43,758 bases of DNA, from positions 1 through 43,758 of the forward strand of contig LFSC01000045.1 of assembly GCA_001512505.1 (NCBI GenBank), given 5' to 3'. Numbering within the stretch: position 1 is the stretch's first letter; every line of letters begins with the position of its first letter. Position numbers and translations under genes: made by a program. Below are positions 6,858 through 19,199 of the stretch, one piece after another. The notes under the pieces were generated by a model, which searched no databases, was not told where the DNA came from, and saw only the letters and a program-made list of their open reading frames with translations. The stretch comes from Clostridiaceae bacterium DTU079. GTDB lineage: Bacteria > Bacillota > Clostridia > Acetivibrionales > Acetivibrionaceae.

Positions 6858-8933
6858 TTAACCTTTTCTACCTTCTATAATCTGCTCTTGAATATTCTTG
6901 GGTACTTCTTCGAAGTGGCTTATCTCCATTGTGAATACGCCTCTTCCCTGGGTCCTTGAACGCAAAGCTGTAGCATATCCAAACATTTCAGACAAAGGCA
7001 CATTAGCTGTAATAACCTGTGCACCATTCCTTGCTTCCATTCCTTCAATTCTTCCTCTTCTTGAGTTCAAGTCACCCATAACATCACCCATATACTCTTC
7101 CGGAACTGTAACAACTACTTTCATAATAGGCTCTAAGAGTACAGGATTTGCATTTTTCATACCTTCTTTGAAGGCCATGGATCCGGCAACTTTAAATGCC
7201 ATTTCCGAAGAGTCAACTTCGTGGTATGATCCATCATACAATGTAACCTTTACATCCACAACCGGATATCCGGCCAGAACACCGGAGTTCATAGCACTTT
7301 GAATTCCAGCATCAATAGCAGGTATATATTCTTTAGGAATAACTCCACCTACTATCTTATTTACAAACTCATATCCTGTTCCCGGCTCTTTGGGCTCTAT
7401 TTCAATCCAACAGTGACCGTATTGACCCTTACCACCGGACTGTCTGATATACTTACCTTCAGATTTAACAGTCTTCCTAATGGTTTCTTTGTAAGCAACC
7501 TGTGGATTACCGACATTTGCTTCCACCTTGAACTCTCTAAGCAAACGGTCAACTATAATATCAAGATGCAATTCTCCCATACCGGATATAATGGTCTGTC
7601 CGGTTTCAGGATGCGTATATGTCCTAAAAGTAGGATCCTCTTCAGAGATCTTTTGAAGTGCCAACGACATCTTCTCCTGCCCTGCTTTTGTCTTAGGCTC
7701 AATTGCAACTGAAATAACAGGTTCGGGAAATTCCATTGACTCAAGAATTACAGGATTAGCCTCATCGCAAAGGGTGTCTCCGGTTGTTGTATCCTTTAAG
7801 CCTACTGCAGCTGCAATGTCCCCGGAATAAACCATATCGATTTCTTCTCTGTGGTTTGCATGCATCTGCAATATTCTTCCTATTCTCTCTTTTTTGCCTT
7901 TAGTAGCATTGAGAACATAGGATCCGGAACTCAGTTTTCCTGAGTAAACCCTGAAGAAGCAAAGCTTACCTACATACGGGTCTGCCATAACCTTGAATGC
8001 TAAAGCTGCAAACGGTGCATCATCACTTGCGGGCCTTTCAATTTCTTCTCCTCCGTCTACAGTTACACCTTTTATGGCTTCAATATCCACCGGTGAAGGT
8101 AAGTAATCAACAACTGCATCCAAAAGACGCTGAACACCCTTGTTCTTGTATGAAGAACCACAGGTTACAGGTATAATTTTTACCTTTATGGTCGCCTTCC
8201 TTAAAGCAGCCTTTATTTCTTCTTCGGTTATCTCTTCACCCTCAAGATACTTCATCATTAATTCTTCATCATGTTCTGAAACAGCTTCTAACAGATTAGT
8301 GCGGTATTCTTCGGCCAAATCTTTCATGTCATCGGGAATTTCTTTCTCCTGAATATCCTTTCCAAGGTCATCCATATAAAAATATGCTTTCATTTTAACA
8401 AGGTCTATGATGCCTTTGAAAGTATCTTCTTTACCAATAGGGAGCTGAATGGGCACTGCATTTGCCTGCAATCTGTCCTTCATCATCTTTATACAATTGA
8501 AGAAATCTGCTCCCACAATATCCATTTTATTAACATATGCAATACGAGGTACATTATACCTATCGGCCTGTCTCCATACAGTTTCAGATTGAGGTTCAAC
8601 TCCACCTTTTGCGCAGAAAACAGTTACTGATCCGTCAAGGACACGAAGCGACCTCTCAACTTCAACTGTAAAATCAACGTGCCCCGGCGTATCAATAATA
8701 TTGATCCTATTACCTTTCCATTGGGCTGTAGTTGCTGCAGATGTAACTGTTATACCTCTCTCTTGCTCTTGTACCATCCAGTCCATAGTTGCAGAACCTT
8801 CATGAGTTTCCCCTATTTTATGGACCCTACCGGTATAGTACAAAATACGTTCTGTAGTTGTAGTTTTACCTGCATCTATATGAGCCATTATGCCTATATT
8901 TCTAGTATTCTCTAAACTAAATTGCCTGGGCAT
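6858..8933 (-). CDS. fusA: translation elongation factor G
   Basis: 691 aa from ATG 8933 ([14 protein letters not shown]), preceded by AGGAAGG; an in-frame start nine codons earlier has a poorer site and extends past the family's usual N-terminus. EF-G is the GTPase that drives translocation on the ribosome. Its P-loop AHIDAGKT is at about residues 17-24, DTPGHVDF near 82 and NKMD near 136. The later domains are complete, including GGKGQYGH in domain IV and [13 protein letters not shown] near the end. It sits between rpsG and tuf as expected for the str operon. Confidence 0.99.
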   Translation of the reverse strand: MPRQFSLENTRNIGIMAHIDAGKTTTTERILYYTGRVHKIGETHEGSATMDWMVQEQERGITVTSAATTAQWKGNRINIIDTPGHVDFTVEVERSLRVLDGSVTVFCAKGGVEPQSETVWRQADRYNVPRIAYVNKMDIVGADFFNCIKMMKDRLQANAVPIQLPIGKEDTFKGIIDLVKMKAYFYMDDLGKDIQEKEIPDDMKDLAEEYRTNLLEAVSEHDEELMMKYLEGEEITEEEIKAALRKATIKVKIIPVTCGSSYKNKGVQRLLDAVVDYLPSPVDIEAIKGVTVDGGEEIERPASDDAPFAALAFKVMADPYVGKLCFFRVYSGKLSSGSYVLNATKGKKERIGRILQMHANHREEIDMVYSGDIAAAVGLKDTTTGDTLCDEANPVILESMEFPEPVISVAIEPKTKAGQEKMSLALQKISEEDPTFRTYTHPETGQTIISGMGELHLDIIVDRLLREFKVEANVGNPQVAYKETIRKTVKSEGKYIRQSGGKGQYGHCWIEIEPKEPGTGYEFVNKIVGGVIPKEYIPAIDAGIQSAMNSGVLAGYPVVDVKVTLYDGSYHEVDSSEMAFKVAGSMAFKEGMKNANPVLLEPIMKVVVTVPEEYMGDVMGDLNSRRGRIEGMEARNGAQVITANVPLSEMFGYATALRSRTQGRGVFTMEISHFEEVPKNIQEQIIEGRKG

Positions 8934-9005
8934 TTTAACCTTCCTTTCAAAAATTGACACATGGAAAATACAATATTAAAATTTTCTTTTTTTGTATCTT
9001 CTTTA

Positions 9006-9599
<594 letters not shown>

Positions 9600-9668
9600 C
9601 TATTATTTGTTTTTTTTGAATAATTTAATACATCATTTCATACATCGTGCCAAGCACGTTGTACTAAA

Positions 9669-10097
9669 CTACTTTGCAGCCGCACCGGCCTTCGGTCTCT
9701 TAGCACCATACTTGGAACGTCCCTGCATTCTTTTTGCCACACCTGCAGTATCAAGGGTTCCACGAATAATATGGTACCTAACACCCGGGAGGTCCTTAAC
9801 CCTACCTCCTCTTATAAGAACAACACTGTGTTCCTGAAGGTTGTGTCCAATACCCGGAATATAAGCTGTTACCTCAATACCGTTAGTTAAACGTACCCTC
9901 GCAACCTTTCTCAAAGCTGAATTCGGCTTCTTAGGTGTAACTGTCTTAACAACTGTACATACTCCTCTTTTTTGAGGACTGCTTATATCCGTAGCGGTCT
10001 TCTTCAATGAATTAAATCCCTTCTGAAGTGCCGGAGAGGTAGATTTCTTTTCCATGACCTTTCTACCTTTTCTGACTAACTGGTTAAACGTTGGCAT
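9669..10097 (-). CDS. rpsL: 30S ribosomal protein S12
   Basis: 142 aa from ATG 10097 ([12 protein letters not shown]), with AAAGGAGGTGG upstream; an earlier in-frame ATG lies before the ribosome site. S12 lies at the decoding centre and controls accuracy. The loop [11 protein letters not shown] carries the lysines where streptomycin-resistance changes occur in other bacteria, and [12 protein letters not shown] is the second such loop; both read as wild type. The C-terminus ends in a basic, Ala/Lys-rich tail ([10 protein letters not shown]). A gap of 192 nt before rpsG has AT-rich DNA without a recognisable gene. Confidence 0.98.
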   Translation of the reverse strand: MPTFNQLVRKGRKVMEKKSTSPALQKGFNSLKKTATDISSPQKRGVCTVVKTVTPKKPNSALRKVARVRLTNGIEVTAYIPGIGHNLQEHSVVLIRGGRVKDLPGVRYHIIRGTLDTAGVAKRMQGRSKYGAKRPKAGAAAK

Positions 10098-10182
10098 TTC
10101 TCCACCTCCTTTCATACTCATTATTTACTATACAATTAAATATAATTATATCAGCAACACTTATAAGATGCTTACAATAAAA

Positions 10183-10425
10183 CTACTTAAGCAAGCATGC
10201 GACAGAGGCGCCCACCTCAATATCACATGCTTTTCCCAGTTGCTTCATTGTATCAACATATACAATCGGTATATTGTTCTTTTGGCATAATTCTTTAATC
10301 CTGCCTACAACACGCTCATCTGCATCTTTTGCAATAAACACCTGTTTTGCCGTCATCTTCTCGACGGCTTTCATGGACTGCTTCAGTCCTACGGTTTTAT
10401 TACTGCTCTTCAGATCTTCAAGCAC
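10183..10425 (-). CDS. ribosomal L7Ae-like K-turn-binding protein
   Basis: 80 aa, starting at GTG 10425 with GGGAGGG upstream. The fold pattern of L7Ae/L30e proteins is seen: an early helix, AKQVFIAKDADERVVGRIKELCQKNNIPIVYV, then MKQLGKACDIEVGASVACLL. Bacterial members (Bacillus YbxF type) bind kink-turn RNA motifs, and the gene usually sits between rpoC and rpsL, as here. It is the first gene after a strong promoter with repeated -35 boxes, so it heads the str operon. Its cellular role is not well defined. Confidence 0.92.
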   Translation of the reverse strand: MLEDLKSSNKTVGLKQSMKAVEKMTAKQVFIAKDADERVVGRIKELCQKNNIPIVYVDTMKQLGKACDIEVGASVACLLK

Positions 10426-10483
10426 TACTTACCCTCCCTGTCAATGCAGGCTGCGAAATAGTCGCAAAATTACACACTGAAAT

Positions 10484-10513
10484 ATTTTATCACCAACAAA
10501 CTCTTTTTGTCAA
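10484..10513 (-). promoter_or_regulatory. str-operon promoter with tandemly repeated -35 box
   Basis: Minus strand: TTGACA (10508-10513), 18-nt spacer, TAAAAT (10484-10489) with a TG one base before the -10 box. The predicted start is about 50 nt before the L7Ae gene. Two more -35-like boxes, TTGACA (10520-10525) and CTGACA (10532-10537), follow upstream at exact 12-nt steps. Confidence 0.75.
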
Positions 10514-10537
10514 GATTTTTGTCAAGATTTTTGTCAG
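10504..10537. repeat. tandem repeat of a 12-nt unit, almost three copies
   Basis: TTTTTGTCAAGA is repeated at 10504 and 10516, with a third, partly changed copy at 10528-10537 (TTTTTGTCAG). Read on the minus strand, each unit carries a -35 hexamer, so the repeat multiplies the -35 element of the str-operon promoter. Confidence 0.9.
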
Positions 10538-10558
10538 TTACCGTTTCATATAGTACAT

Positions 10559-10608
10559 GTAAAGAAAAATATAAAAGAAACTTCAGTCTCTAATATATTT
10601 TTCTTTAC
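10559..10608. repeat. palindromic hairpin after rpoC
   Basis: GTAAAGAAAAATATA (10559-10573) and TATATTTTTCTTTAC (10594-10608) pair perfectly over 15 bp; the 20-nt loop contains GAAAC. It begins 25 nt after the rpoC stop and resembles the outer arms of the repeat family. It may end or protect the rpoBC message before the next promoter. Confidence 0.8.
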
Positions 10609-10632
10609 TACATCTATATTTTCCTTACTATA

Positions 10633-13600
10633 TTACTCTATTACCGTACTAATACTGATGTCCTTATATCTGCTCATACCTGTTCCTGCAGGTATTAACT
10701 TACCGATTATTACATTTTCCTTCAATCCTACGAGCGGATCTACCTTACCTTTTATAGCTGCTTCTGTCAAAACTCTGGTTGTCTCCTGGAAGGACGCTGC
10801 CGACAGGAATGACTCTGTAGCAAGAGAAGCTTTTGTAATTCCCAACAGTGTTCTTTTTGCCACTGCCGGCCTCTTGCCTTCTGCCACTACTCTTGCATTC
10901 TCTTCCTCAAAATCAAATATGTCCACAAGTCCGCCCGGAAGAAGTCTTGTATCGCCTGCATCTTCAACCTTGACTTTCCTTAGCATCTGCCGCACAATAA
11001 CCTCAATATGCTTGTCGTTAATATCAACACCCTGAAGCCTGTAAACCCTCTGAACTTCTTGGAGCAGATACTTTTGTACACCACTAACTCCCTTTATTTT
11101 CAATATATCGTGGGGGTTAACGGAACCTTCGGTTAACTCGTCTCCTGCCTCAACATGATCTCCCTCGGACACTTTTATTCTTGAACCGTAGGGAATGAGA
11201 TAATTCCTTGCTTCTCCGTCCTCCGAAGTTACTACAACTTCCCTCTTTTTCTTAGATTCCACTATCTTAACCGTACCTGCTATTTCGGATATTATTGCAA
11301 GACCCTTTGGTTTTCTGGCCTCAAACAATTCCTCAACACGGGGAAGACCTTGTGTTATATCGTCTCCGGCAACTCCACCGGTATGGAAGGTTCTCATCGT
11401 AAGCTGAGTTCCCGGTTCACCTATTGACTGGGCTGCAATTATACCTACAGCTTCACCGACATTACATTCTTCTCCTGTTGCCAGATTTGCTCCATAACAC
11501 TTAGCACAAACACCATATTCGGAATGGCATGTCAATACGGATCTGATCTTCACCTTTTTAATTCCGGCTTTTATTATTTTATCTACATCACGGTCATCTA
11601 GCATTTTATTTGATTCAACAAGTACTTCACCGGTTTCGGGATGAATGACATTTTCCGCTGTATATCTTCCCAACAGCCTTTCGCCCAACTCTTCTATTAC
11701 TTCATTTCCATCCATTATTGCCGTTACTTCTATTCCCTTTCTTGTTCCGCAATCAACCTCTCTTACTATAACGTCCTGGCTGACATCCACAAGACGTCTT
11801 GTGAGATAACCTGAGTCCGCAGTTCTAAGAGCCGTATCCGCAAGACCCTTTCTGGCTCCATGGGTTGATATGAAGAACTCCAACACATTAAGACCTTCAC
11901 GGAAATTAGCCTTTATCGGTACCTCCATGGTTTTACCCGATGTATCGGCCATAAGTCCTCTCATACCTGCAAGCTGCTTAATCTGATTGATGTTACCTCT
12001 CGCTCCGGACTGGGACATCATGTAAACCGGATTAAATCTGTCGAGGTTACTGATAAGCGCTTTGGTAATATTTCCCGATGCCTCGGTCCATGCATGTATA
12101 ACAGAGTTATATCTTTCCTCATCGGAAATAAGTCCTCTCTTATACTGCTTCAAAATGTTGGCAATCTTCTCTTCCGTCTCCTTAATATATTTAGCCTTTA
12201 CTTCCGGTATAACCATATCGGATATACCTATTGTTATAGCACCTTTTGTAGAGAATTTGAATCCCAGTGCCTTTATCTTGTCAAGCAATATTGCAGTTTC
12301 TGTAAGACCGTGGGTTTTTATGCAGTTATCAATTATTTTTCTGAGTTCGCTTTTACCCACAAGGAAATTTACTTCCAGTGCAAACTCATTATCGGGATTG
12401 CTTCTGTCAACAAATCCCAAGTCTTGCGGTATAGCTTCGTTAAATATTAATCTTCCTACTGTTGCATCAATTACCTTGCTCTTTTCTACTCCGTCAATTA
12501 CTTTCTTCATTCTTACCTTTATCTTTGAATGAAGCTCTATATCTCCGTTATCATAAGCCATTACAGCTTCTTCCGGAGAAGCAAACACCTTTCCTTCTCC
12601 CTTGGCCCCTTCCTTTTCTATCGTTAAATAGTAGCTTCCCAATACCATATCCTGCGTCGGTACTGTAACCGGCTTACCGTCCTGTGGCTTAAGAAGGTTA
12701 TTGGCAGACAACATCAAAAATCTTGCCTCTGCCTGTGCCTCTGCCGAAAGCGGAACGTGCACAGCCATCTGGTCACCGTCAAAGTCTGCATTATATGCGG
12801 TACATACCAGAGGATGAAGCTTTAGAGCCCTACCTTCAACAAGAACCGGTTCGAATGCTTGAATACCGAGTCTGTGAAGGGTTGGAGCACGGTTCAAAAG
12901 TACCGGATGTTCCTTAATTACTTCTTCTAAAACATCCCATACTTCATTTTTAACTCTTTCTACCATCCTTTTTGCACTCTTTATATTATGGGCCAATCCG
13001 TCATTAACCAGCTTTTTCATTACAAAGGGCTTAAACAATTCCAATGCCATTTCTTTCGGAAGACCGCACTGGTAAATCTTAAGCTCAGGACCTACAACGA
13101 TAACCGAACGTCCGGAATAGTCAACACGTTTTCCCAAAAGATTCTGACGGAAACGTCCCTGTTTTCCTTTCAGCATATCGGAAAGGGATTTTAACGGTCT
13201 GTTTCCGGGCCCGGTAACAGGTCTTCCCCTTCTTCCGTTATCTATTAATGCATCCACTGCCTCCTGAAGCATCCTCTTTTCATTACGTACAATTATATCC
13301 GGTGCTCCAAGATCCAAAAGCCTCTTTAATCTGTTGTTTCTGTTTATAACTCTTCTATACAGGTCATTTAAATCGGAAGTAGCAAATCTTCCTCCGTCCA
13401 ACTGAACCATCGGCCTTAATTCCGGAGGAATAACCGGAATTACATCCAGTATCATCCACTCGGGCTTATTTCCCGATGATATGAAAGCTTCAACCACTTC
13501 AAGCCTTTTGATGATTCTGACTCTTTTTTGTCCCGACGATTCGTTAAGCTCTGCCCGAAGCTCTTCGGACAATTTCTCAAGATCTATTGCCTGAAGAAGC

Positions 13601-14130
13601 TCCTTTACAGCTTCAGCACCCATACCTGCCCTAAATTTGGGACCGAATTTATCTAAACTATCTCTATATTCCTTTTCAGTTAATATCTGTTTTGGTGAAA
13701 GGGGAGTCTGACCGGGATCAATAACTACATAAGCTGCAAAATACAATATCTTCTCCAATGCTCTCGGAGACATATCCAATAAGAGTCCCATTCTGCTCGG
13801 TATACCCTTGAAGTACCATATATGGGAAACGGGAGCGGCCAATTCTATATGGCCCATCCTCTCTCTCCTTACCTTTGAACGGGTTACCTCAACCCCACAC
13901 CTGTCACATACTATTCCTTTATATCTGATTCTTTTATATTTACCGCAATGACATTCCCAGTCCTTTTGAGGGCCGAATATTCTCTCGCAAAAAAGACCGT
14001 CTCTTTCAGGCTTTAATGTTCTGTAGTTTATAGTCTCAGGTTTTTTTACTTCACCCCTTGACCATTCTCTGATCTTTTCCGGAGAAGCTAAACCAATTTT
14101 CATTGAATCAAAATTATTAAGTTCAAACAT
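10633..14130 (-). CDS. rpoC: DNA-directed RNA polymerase subunit beta'
   Basis: 1165 aa, full length for a clostridial beta'. The N-terminal zinc site is seen around residues 60-80 (CHCGKYKR and CDRCGVEV). The catalytic metal-binding loop [12 protein letters not shown] is near residue 450. A second zinc cluster, [13 protein letters not shown], lies in the C-terminal half, followed by [21 protein letters not shown], part of the bridge-helix and trigger-loop region. GGGAGAG precedes ATG 14130. It is separated from rpoB by 17 nt, so both are made from one transcript. The 3' end is followed by a 15-bp hairpin. Confidence 0.99.
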   Translation of the reverse strand: MFELNNFDSMKIGLASPEKIREWSRGEVKKPETINYRTLKPERDGLFCERIFGPQKDWECHCGKYKRIRYKGIVCDRCGVEVTRSKVRRERMGHIELAAPVSHIWYFKGIPSRMGLLLDMSPRALEKILYFAAYVVIDPGQTPLSPKQILTEKEYRDSLDKFGPKFRAGMGAEAVKELLQAIDLEKLSEELRAELNESSGQKRVRIIKRLEVVEAFISSGNKPEWMILDVIPVIPPELRPMVQLDGGRFATSDLNDLYRRVINRNNRLKRLLDLGAPDIIVRNEKRMLQEAVDALIDNGRRGRPVTGPGNRPLKSLSDMLKGKQGRFRQNLLGKRVDYSGRSVIVVGPELKIYQCGLPKEMALELFKPFVMKKLVNDGLAHNIKSAKRMVERVKNEVWDVLEEVIKEHPVLLNRAPTLHRLGIQAFEPVLVEGRALKLHPLVCTAYNADFDGDQMAVHVPLSAEAQAEARFLMLSANNLLKPQDGKPVTVPTQDMVLGSYYLTIEKEGAKGEGKVFASPEEAVMAYDNGDIELHSKIKVRMKKVIDGVEKSKVIDATVGRLIFNEAIPQDLGFVDRSNPDNEFALEVNFLVGKSELRKIIDNCIKTHGLTETAILLDKIKALGFKFSTKGAITIGISDMVIPEVKAKYIKETEEKIANILKQYKRGLISDEERYNSVIHAWTEASGNITKALISNLDRFNPVYMMSQSGARGNINQIKQLAGMRGLMADTSGKTMEVPIKANFREGLNVLEFFISTHGARKGLADTALRTADSGYLTRRLVDVSQDVIVREVDCGTRKGIEVTAIMDGNEVIEELGERLLGRYTAENVIHPETGEVLVESNKMLDDRDVDKIIKAGIKKVKIRSVLTCHSEYGVCAKCYGANLATGEECNVGEAVGIIAAQSIGEPGTQLTMRTFHTGGVAGDDITQGLPRVEELFEARKPKGLAIISEIAGTVKIVESKKKREVVVTSEDGEARNYLIPYGSRIKVSEGDHVEAGDELTEGSVNPHDILKIKGVSGVQKYLLQEVQRVYRLQGVDINDKHIEVIVRQMLRKVKVEDAGDTRLLPGGLVDIFDFEEENARVVAEGKRPAVAKRTLLGITKASLATESFLSAASFQETTRVLTEAAIKGKVDPLVGLKENVIIGKLIPAGTGMSRYKDISISTVIE

Positions 14131-14147
14131 GGCCTTCTCTCCCTTCT

Positions 14148-17100
14148 TTAAATATCATCGTCATCAAAACTATCAATATCGTCCAAATCGTCATCCAAAT
14201 CATCATCCAAAGCATCGTCACCGAACAATTCATCATCCATTCCCGAGTCAATACTTGCCTCGGAACCGATGATATCATCATCGGACAGACCTGACAAATC
14301 AAAGCCGTCTGAATCCAGATCATCATCCAGTATTTCATCGCCGATATCGTCAAACTCGTTTAGAGCAGCCTCATCCTCTCTGCCCTCAATATTAACATTG
14401 AGTTCATCGATATCATCCTCAACAGACTCTTTTATTGCAATCTCTTCCTGTTCTTCCGAGTAAACCTTTACATCAAGACACAAACTCTGAAGTTCTTTTA
14501 TCAATACCTTAAAGGACTCCGGAATACCCGGCTCGGGAACATTTTCTCCCTTTACTATGGCCTCATAAGTCTTAACCCTTCCCACAACATCGTCGGATTT
14601 AACAGTAAGTATTTCCTGAAGGGTGTAAGCCGCACCATAAGCTTCAAGAGCCCAAACTTCCATTTCACCGAATCTCTGTCCACCGAATTGTGCCTTACCG
14701 CCAAGAGGCTGCTGCGTAACCAAAGAGTACGGACCGGTGGAACGTGCGTGAATCTTATCATCAACCAGATGGGCAAGCTTCAACATATACATGTATCCGA
14801 CGGTTACACGGTTCTCAAAGGGCTCACCCGTTCTTCCGTCATACAATATCGTCTTTCCGTCTTCCGGCAATCCGGCTTTTTTCAATGTTTCAATGATATC
14901 CTCTTCCTGTGCTCCGTCAAATACCGGAGTTGCAATCTTCCAACCCAAAGCCTTCGCCGCATAACCAAGGTGTACCTCAAGAACCTGACCGATATTCATA
15001 CGGGACGGAACACCCAAAGGATTCAATACTATTTCCAGAGGAGTTCCATCGGGAAGGAAGGGCATATCCTCTTCCGGAAGAATCCTCGATATAACACCTT
15101 TATTTCCGTGTCTACCTGCCATCTTATCTCCGACAGATATTTTTCTTTTCTGTGCAATATATACTCTTACGAGCTTATTAACTCCCGGTGACAGTTCATC
15201 ACCGTTTTCTCTTGTAAACTCTTTTACATCAACTACAATACCCGATTCACCATGAGGTACTCTAAGGGATGTATCTCTAACTTCTCTGGCTTTTTCTCCG
15301 AAAATTGCTCTCAATAACCTTTCTTCCGCAGTAAGCTCAGTTTCACCCTTCGGTGTTACTTTACCTACCAAAATATCACCGGATCTTACCTCAGCTCCAA
15401 TGCGGATGGTACCGTTGTCATCCAAATCCTTTAATGCGTCTTCACTGACATTCGGTATTTCTCTGGTTATATCCTCAGGTCCAAGCTTAGTATCCCTGGA
15501 CTCACACTCATATTCTTCTATATGGATGGATGTAAATACATCCTCCTTAACAAGCTTCTCACTTATTAATATAGCATCCTCATAGTTATAGCCTTCCCAA
15601 GTCATAAAGCCGATTAATACGTTTTTACCAAGAGCAATTTCACCCTTGTCTGTGGAAGGACCGTCAGCTATAACATCACCCTTCTCAACCGGGTCACCTT
15701 TTCTTACTATCGGCCTTTGATTTATACAGGTTCCCTGGTTTGAACGCAGGTATTTTAAAAGCTTGTAAACATCTTTCTTACCTTCCTTGGTCCTAATTAT
15801 TATCTCATTTGCACTTACCTTCTCAACAACTCCGGAGTTTTTCGCCAAAACAACTACACCGGAATCTATTGCCGCTTTATACTCAATTCCTGTACCGACA
15901 ATAGGAGAATCCGTCTTAATTAGCGGCACTGCCTGACGCTGCATGTTTGCTCCCATGAGGGCACGGTTCGCATCATCATTCTCAAGGAACGGTATCATAG
16001 AGGTGGCAACCGATACAATCTGCTTCGGCGACACATCCATAAAATCAACCCTGCTTACATCAACCTCAATAAATTCTTCTTTATATCTACATACCACTGT
16101 CTTATTTATAAACCTGTTTTCTTCATCAAGCATTTCATTTGCCTGAGCAATAATAAACTCATCTTCCTCATCAGCCGTCAAATAAACTATCTCATCGGTT
16201 ACCTTGCCGGTAGCCTTGTCAACTCTTCTGTAAGGTGTTTCAATAAAGCCGTATTCATTTACCTTGGCATAAGTACTCAAAGAACCTATAAGTCCTATGT
16301 TCGGTCCTTCAGGTGTTTCTATAGGACACATACGTCCGTAATGGGAATGGTGAACGTCACGAACTTCGAATCCCGCTCTGTCTCTGCTCAATCCTCCGGG
16401 TCCCAATGCACTGAGCCTTCTTTTATGAGTCAGTTCCGCCAATGGGTTTGTCTGATCCATAAATTGAGAAAGCTGGCTGCTACCGAAGAACTCTTTTATT
16501 GCCGCAACCACAGGTCTGATATTTATTAGTGCCTGGGGCGTAACAATATCAATATCCTGGATAGTCATTCTTTCCCTGACTACCCTCTCCATCCTTGCGA
16601 GACCGATTCTGAACTGGTTCTGTAAAAGTTCTCCTACAGAACGAAGCCTTCTGTTTCCAAGGTGATCTATATCATCAATACTTCCAATTCCATAGCTTAA
16701 GTTAATAATATAACTGATAGATGCAATTATATCTTCTACAACTATATGCTTAGGAATCAGGTCGTCAATTCTTTCTTTTATTACTCTTTTTAATTCATCC
16801 TGACTCTTGCCCTGATTCTCTTCTAAAATTTCAAACAATACACTTTTTCTAACCTTCTCGTTAATGCCTAATTCTTTAGGATCAAAGTCGACATATCCTT
16901 TTATATTCACCATGCCATTGCTGATGACTTTAACTTTTTTACCCTGAATATCCAAAAATACTTCATCAACTCCGGCATTCTGAATTATCTCTGCTTTATC
17001 CCTGTCAATGCTCTCTCCTTCATTGACAATTATTTCTCCTGTATTCGGGTCCACAATCTTTTCTGCAGCAATAAACCCGTTTATTCTAGATACAAAAGAA

Positions 17101-17933
17101 AGTTTTTTATTAAACTTGAACCTTCCCGGCTTACCCAAATCATATCTCTTGGGATCGAAAAGAAGGCCGTTTAAAAGTGATCGTGCACTTTCAACCGTCG
17201 GTGGTTCTCCCGGTCTCAACCTTTTATAAATTTCCAGAAGCGCCTCATCTTCAGTCTTGGTACCGTCTTTCTGAATCGTCGCCAGTATTCTTTCATCCTC
17301 ACCCAAAAGCTCGGTAATTTTAAGGTCTGTTCCATAACCTAAAGCTCTGATCAAAACGGTTATAGGAAGCTTTCTTGTCCTATCAATACGTACCGACAAA
17401 ACATCATTTGAATCGGTTTCATACTCAAGCCACGCACCTCTATTGGGAATAACCGTATTTGAGAAAAGCTTCTTACCTGTTTTATCAAACTTCATTGCAT
17501 AGTATATGCCTGGAGACCTTACCAACTGACTTACGATAACCCTCTCGGCACCGTTGATAATAAAGGTACCGGTTTCAGTCATCAAAGGAAAATCACCCAT
17601 AAATATTTCCTGTTCCTTAACCTCTCCGGTTTCTTTATTTATTAGCCGTACCTTTACCTTCAGCGGAGCAGAATATGTTGCATCCCTTTCTTTACACTCA
17701 TCAACACTGTACTTGGGGTTCTCATCCAAGGAATAGTCCACAAATTCCAGAATTAAATTTCCCGTATAATCAGTTATAGGGTTAACATCTCTGAAAACCT
17801 CTCTCAAACCCTCTTCCAGAAACTGATTGTAGGAATTCTTCTGAATTTCTATAAGGTTGGGCATATCAATTACTTCATCAATTCTTGAGTAACTCATTCT
17901 TACATTTTTTCCTAATTTCACGGGATGTACCAT
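14148..17933 (-). CDS. rpoB: DNA-directed RNA polymerase subunit beta
   Basis: 1261 aa from ATG 17933, with GAGGTGATA upstream. The rifampicin-binding cluster reads [20 protein letters not shown], with the Asp, His and Ser that change in resistant mutants all in the sensitive form. [17 protein letters not shown] and the C-terminal [19 protein letters not shown] are also present. The protein does not stop at the normal C-terminal clamp: after about residue 1170 there is a tail of about 85 residues that is almost all Asp, Glu, Ser, Gly and Leu/Ile, with repeats such as [10 protein letters not shown]. No rifampicin-resistance change is seen. Confidence 0.99.
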   Translation of the reverse strand: MVHPVKLGKNVRMSYSRIDEVIDMPNLIEIQKNSYNQFLEEGLREVFRDVNPITDYTGNLILEFVDYSLDENPKYSVDECKERDATYSAPLKVKVRLINKETGEVKEQEIFMGDFPLMTETGTFIINGAERVIVSQLVRSPGIYYAMKFDKTGKKLFSNTVIPNRGAWLEYETDSNDVLSVRIDRTRKLPITVLIRALGYGTDLKITELLGEDERILATIQKDGTKTEDEALLEIYKRLRPGEPPTVESARSLLNGLLFDPKRYDLGKPGRFKFNKKLSFVSRINGFIAAEKIVDPNTGEIIVNEGESIDRDKAEIIQNAGVDEVFLDIQGKKVKVISNGMVNIKGYVDFDPKELGINEKVRKSVLFEILEENQGKSQDELKRVIKERIDDLIPKHIVVEDIIASISYIINLSYGIGSIDDIDHLGNRRLRSVGELLQNQFRIGLARMERVVRERMTIQDIDIVTPQALINIRPVVAAIKEFFGSSQLSQFMDQTNPLAELTHKRRLSALGPGGLSRDRAGFEVRDVHHSHYGRMCPIETPEGPNIGLIGSLSTYAKVNEYGFIETPYRRVDKATGKVTDEIVYLTADEEDEFIIAQANEMLDEENRFINKTVVCRYKEEFIEVDVSRVDFMDVSPKQIVSVATSMIPFLENDDANRALMGANMQRQAVPLIKTDSPIVGTGIEYKAAIDSGVVVLAKNSGVVEKVSANEIIIRTKEGKKDVYKLLKYLRSNQGTCINQRPIVRKGDPVEKGDVIADGPSTDKGEIALGKNVLIGFMTWEGYNYEDAILISEKLVKEDVFTSIHIEEYECESRDTKLGPEDITREIPNVSEDALKDLDDNGTIRIGAEVRSGDILVGKVTPKGETELTAEERLLRAIFGEKAREVRDTSLRVPHGESGIVVDVKEFTRENGDELSPGVNKLVRVYIAQKRKISVGDKMAGRHGNKGVISRILPEEDMPFLPDGTPLEIVLNPLGVPSRMNIGQVLEVHLGYAAKALGWKIATPVFDGAQEEDIIETLKKAGLPEDGKTILYDGRTGEPFENRVTVGYMYMLKLAHLVDDKIHARSTGPYSLVTQQPLGGKAQFGGQRFGEMEVWALEAYGAAYTLQEILTVKSDDVVGRVKTYEAIVKGENVPEPGIPESFKVLIKELQSLCLDVKVYSEEQEEIAIKESVEDDIDELNVNIEGREDEAALNEFDDIGDEILDDDLDSDGFDLSGLSDDDIIGSEASIDSGMDDELFGDDALDDDLDDDLDDIDSFDDDDI

Positions 17934-18416
17934 TAAATATCACCTCATATTTCAGACTTTTGTCTTTGTGCACGCTCCCATAAAGCTGTAAGTATCCAAT
18001 TACGAAACACAAGCCCCCCACCATCTAAAAGAAATGGAGGACTTAATTTCAAGCATCCCTGCCCCTTTTTGATATGTATCATTATACGGACGTAATGGCA
18101 TACTATAGCTTCATAGCCTATTACATATAAAATTTATAAATTAATACAAAGCAATACAATAGTAAAGGTGCCATCAATTCGTGTCGATTGAATTTTTTGT
18201 TGTACTGACCCCTTTACCTGTAGAGCCTTGCAATTATAAACAACTTATCATAGTATAATTTTTGGCTATATACATATACTAAGCAAAGTATTTCTCAAAC
18301 ATTAAATTATTATTAACAAATATTGTCTAACTTATTCCAATATGATATAATTAAAAAGTAAAAAAGTAGTTATTTTATCTGAAAATATTGGAATAAGCCA
18401 CCGAAATTATAATGCA
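17934..18416 (-). promoter_or_regulatory. long rpoB leader (5' UTR)
   Basis: About 480 nt lie between the predicted start of transcription and the rpoB ATG. No gene is visible in any frame. Structure is: a 13-bp inverted repeat close to the 5' end (18331-18397), then AT-rich DNA, then a hairpin with a mismatch (18011-18044) between AAGTCCTCCAT and ATGGTGGGGGGCTT on the transcribed strand. That hairpin has no T-run after it, so it is not a plain terminator. The length suggests control after initiation, but I recognise no known leader family. Confidence 0.5.
18331..18397. repeat. 13-bp inverted repeat at the 5' end of the rpoB leader
   Basis: CTTATTCCAATAT (18331-18343) and ATATTGGAATAAG (18385-18397) are perfect complements, separated by 41 AT-rich nt. 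It lies about 20 nt downstream of the predicted rpoB transcription start. Confidence 0.8.
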
Positions 18417-18423
18417 GTTTATA

Positions 18424-18452
18424 ATTTTAACATAGTGCTTTCAACTTGTCAA
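18424..18452 (-). promoter_or_regulatory. sigma-A promoter for rpoBC
   Basis: Minus strand: perfect TTGACA (18447-18452), 17-nt spacer, TAAAAT (18424-18429). It is downstream of the rplL terminator and upstream of rpoB, so rpoBC can be transcribed independently of rplJL. Confidence 0.8.
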
Positions 18453-18626
18453 CATTTTTTAAAAAACGCATATAATTTTTATATGATCACTATAAGTTAG
18501 GTTCTTTTCTGATTAAAGTCATCATTTTCATATTAAAATTTTCAATATTAAAGTCATCATTATTTGCCTTTTAAATCACGGCTATGATTTATCCAATCCG
18601 GATTATACGTTTCCTGTCTGAAGAAA

Positions 18627-18683
18627 AATGCAAAGTAAAGTATTCCCGAGACTTAAGTTTCTCACATATTTTACTTTGCATTT
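18627..18683. repeat. palindromic hairpin between rplL and rpoB
   Basis: AAATGCAAAGTAAAGTAT (18627-18644) pairs with ATATTTTACTTTGCATTT (18666-18683) with one G-T wobble. The loop contains the near-palindrome GAGACTTAAGTTTCTC. It belongs to the same hairpin family as those at 2837, 3500, 10559 and 26193. Confidence 0.75.
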
Positions 18684-18701
18684 ATATATTTTAAAACATG
18701 C

Positions 18702-18733
18702 AAAAAGGTTTCTCATTAAAGAGAAACCCTTTT
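18702..18733 (-). terminator. rho-independent terminator after rplL
   Basis: Minus strand: AAAAGGGTTTCTC, short loop, GAGAAACCTTTTT. It is 16 nt after the rplL stop. It should separate the rplJL transcript, at least partly, from rpoBC. Confidence 0.9.
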
Positions 18734-18748
18734 GTTATGGAATATAAA

Positions 18749-19141
18749 TTATTTAATTTCAACAGTTGCTCCAACTTCTTTAAATTTAGCTTCAATCTGA
18801 GCTGCTTCGTCCTTGGATACACTTTCTTTAAGTGTCTTTGGAGCTCCGTCAACCAAATCTTTTGCTTCTTTCAATCCAAGACCGGTTACTTCTCTTACAA
18901 CCTTAATAACCTTGATCTTGTCAGCTCCAACGTCCTTTAATACTACTTCGAACTCTGACTTTTCTTCAGCTGCCGGAGCTGCTCCACCTGCTGCTCCAGG
19001 AGCTGCTACTGCTGCAACAGCAACAGGAGCTGCTGCTGATACTCCAAATTCTTCTTCTAAAGCTTTAACCAATTCTGATAATTCTAAAACTGTTAATCCT
19101 TTAACATCTTCAATTAATTTAGTAACTTTTTCACTAGCCAT
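18749..19141 (-). CDS. rplL: 50S ribosomal protein L7/L12
   Basis: 130 aa, with GGAGG upstream of ATG 19141. L7/L12 forms the flexible stalk that recruits translation GTPases. The N-terminal dimer domain ([23 protein letters not shown]) is followed by an Ala/Pro/Gly-rich hinge (about residues 35-55) and the C-terminal domain, which includes [20 protein letters not shown] and [19 protein letters not shown]. It follows rplJ by about 60 nt and ends at a strong terminator. Confidence 0.99.
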   Translation of the reverse strand: MASEKVTKLIEDVKGLTVLELSELVKALEEEFGVSAAAPVAVAAVAAPGAAGGAAPAAEEKSEFEVVLKDVGADKIKVIKVVREVTGLGLKEAKDLVDGAPKTLKESVSKDEAAQIEAKFKEVGATVEIK

Positions 19142-19199
19142 TTTTTTATACCTCCATAAAATAATATAGTTTTTTAATTTAGATTTTTTCTACCTGACA

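Noticed and set aside
12062..12532. Plus-strand open frame of about 156 codons opposite rpoC
   Set aside because: It lies entirely inside rpoC on the other strand and reflects that gene's codon use.
18323..18351. Good plus-strand promoter match (TTGTCT, 17 nt, TATAAT) in the rplL-rpoB gap
   Set aside because: It would transcribe towards rplL on the opposite strand with no gene ahead, and the region is very AT-rich. It also overlaps the arm of an inverted repeat, so the match may be a by-product.
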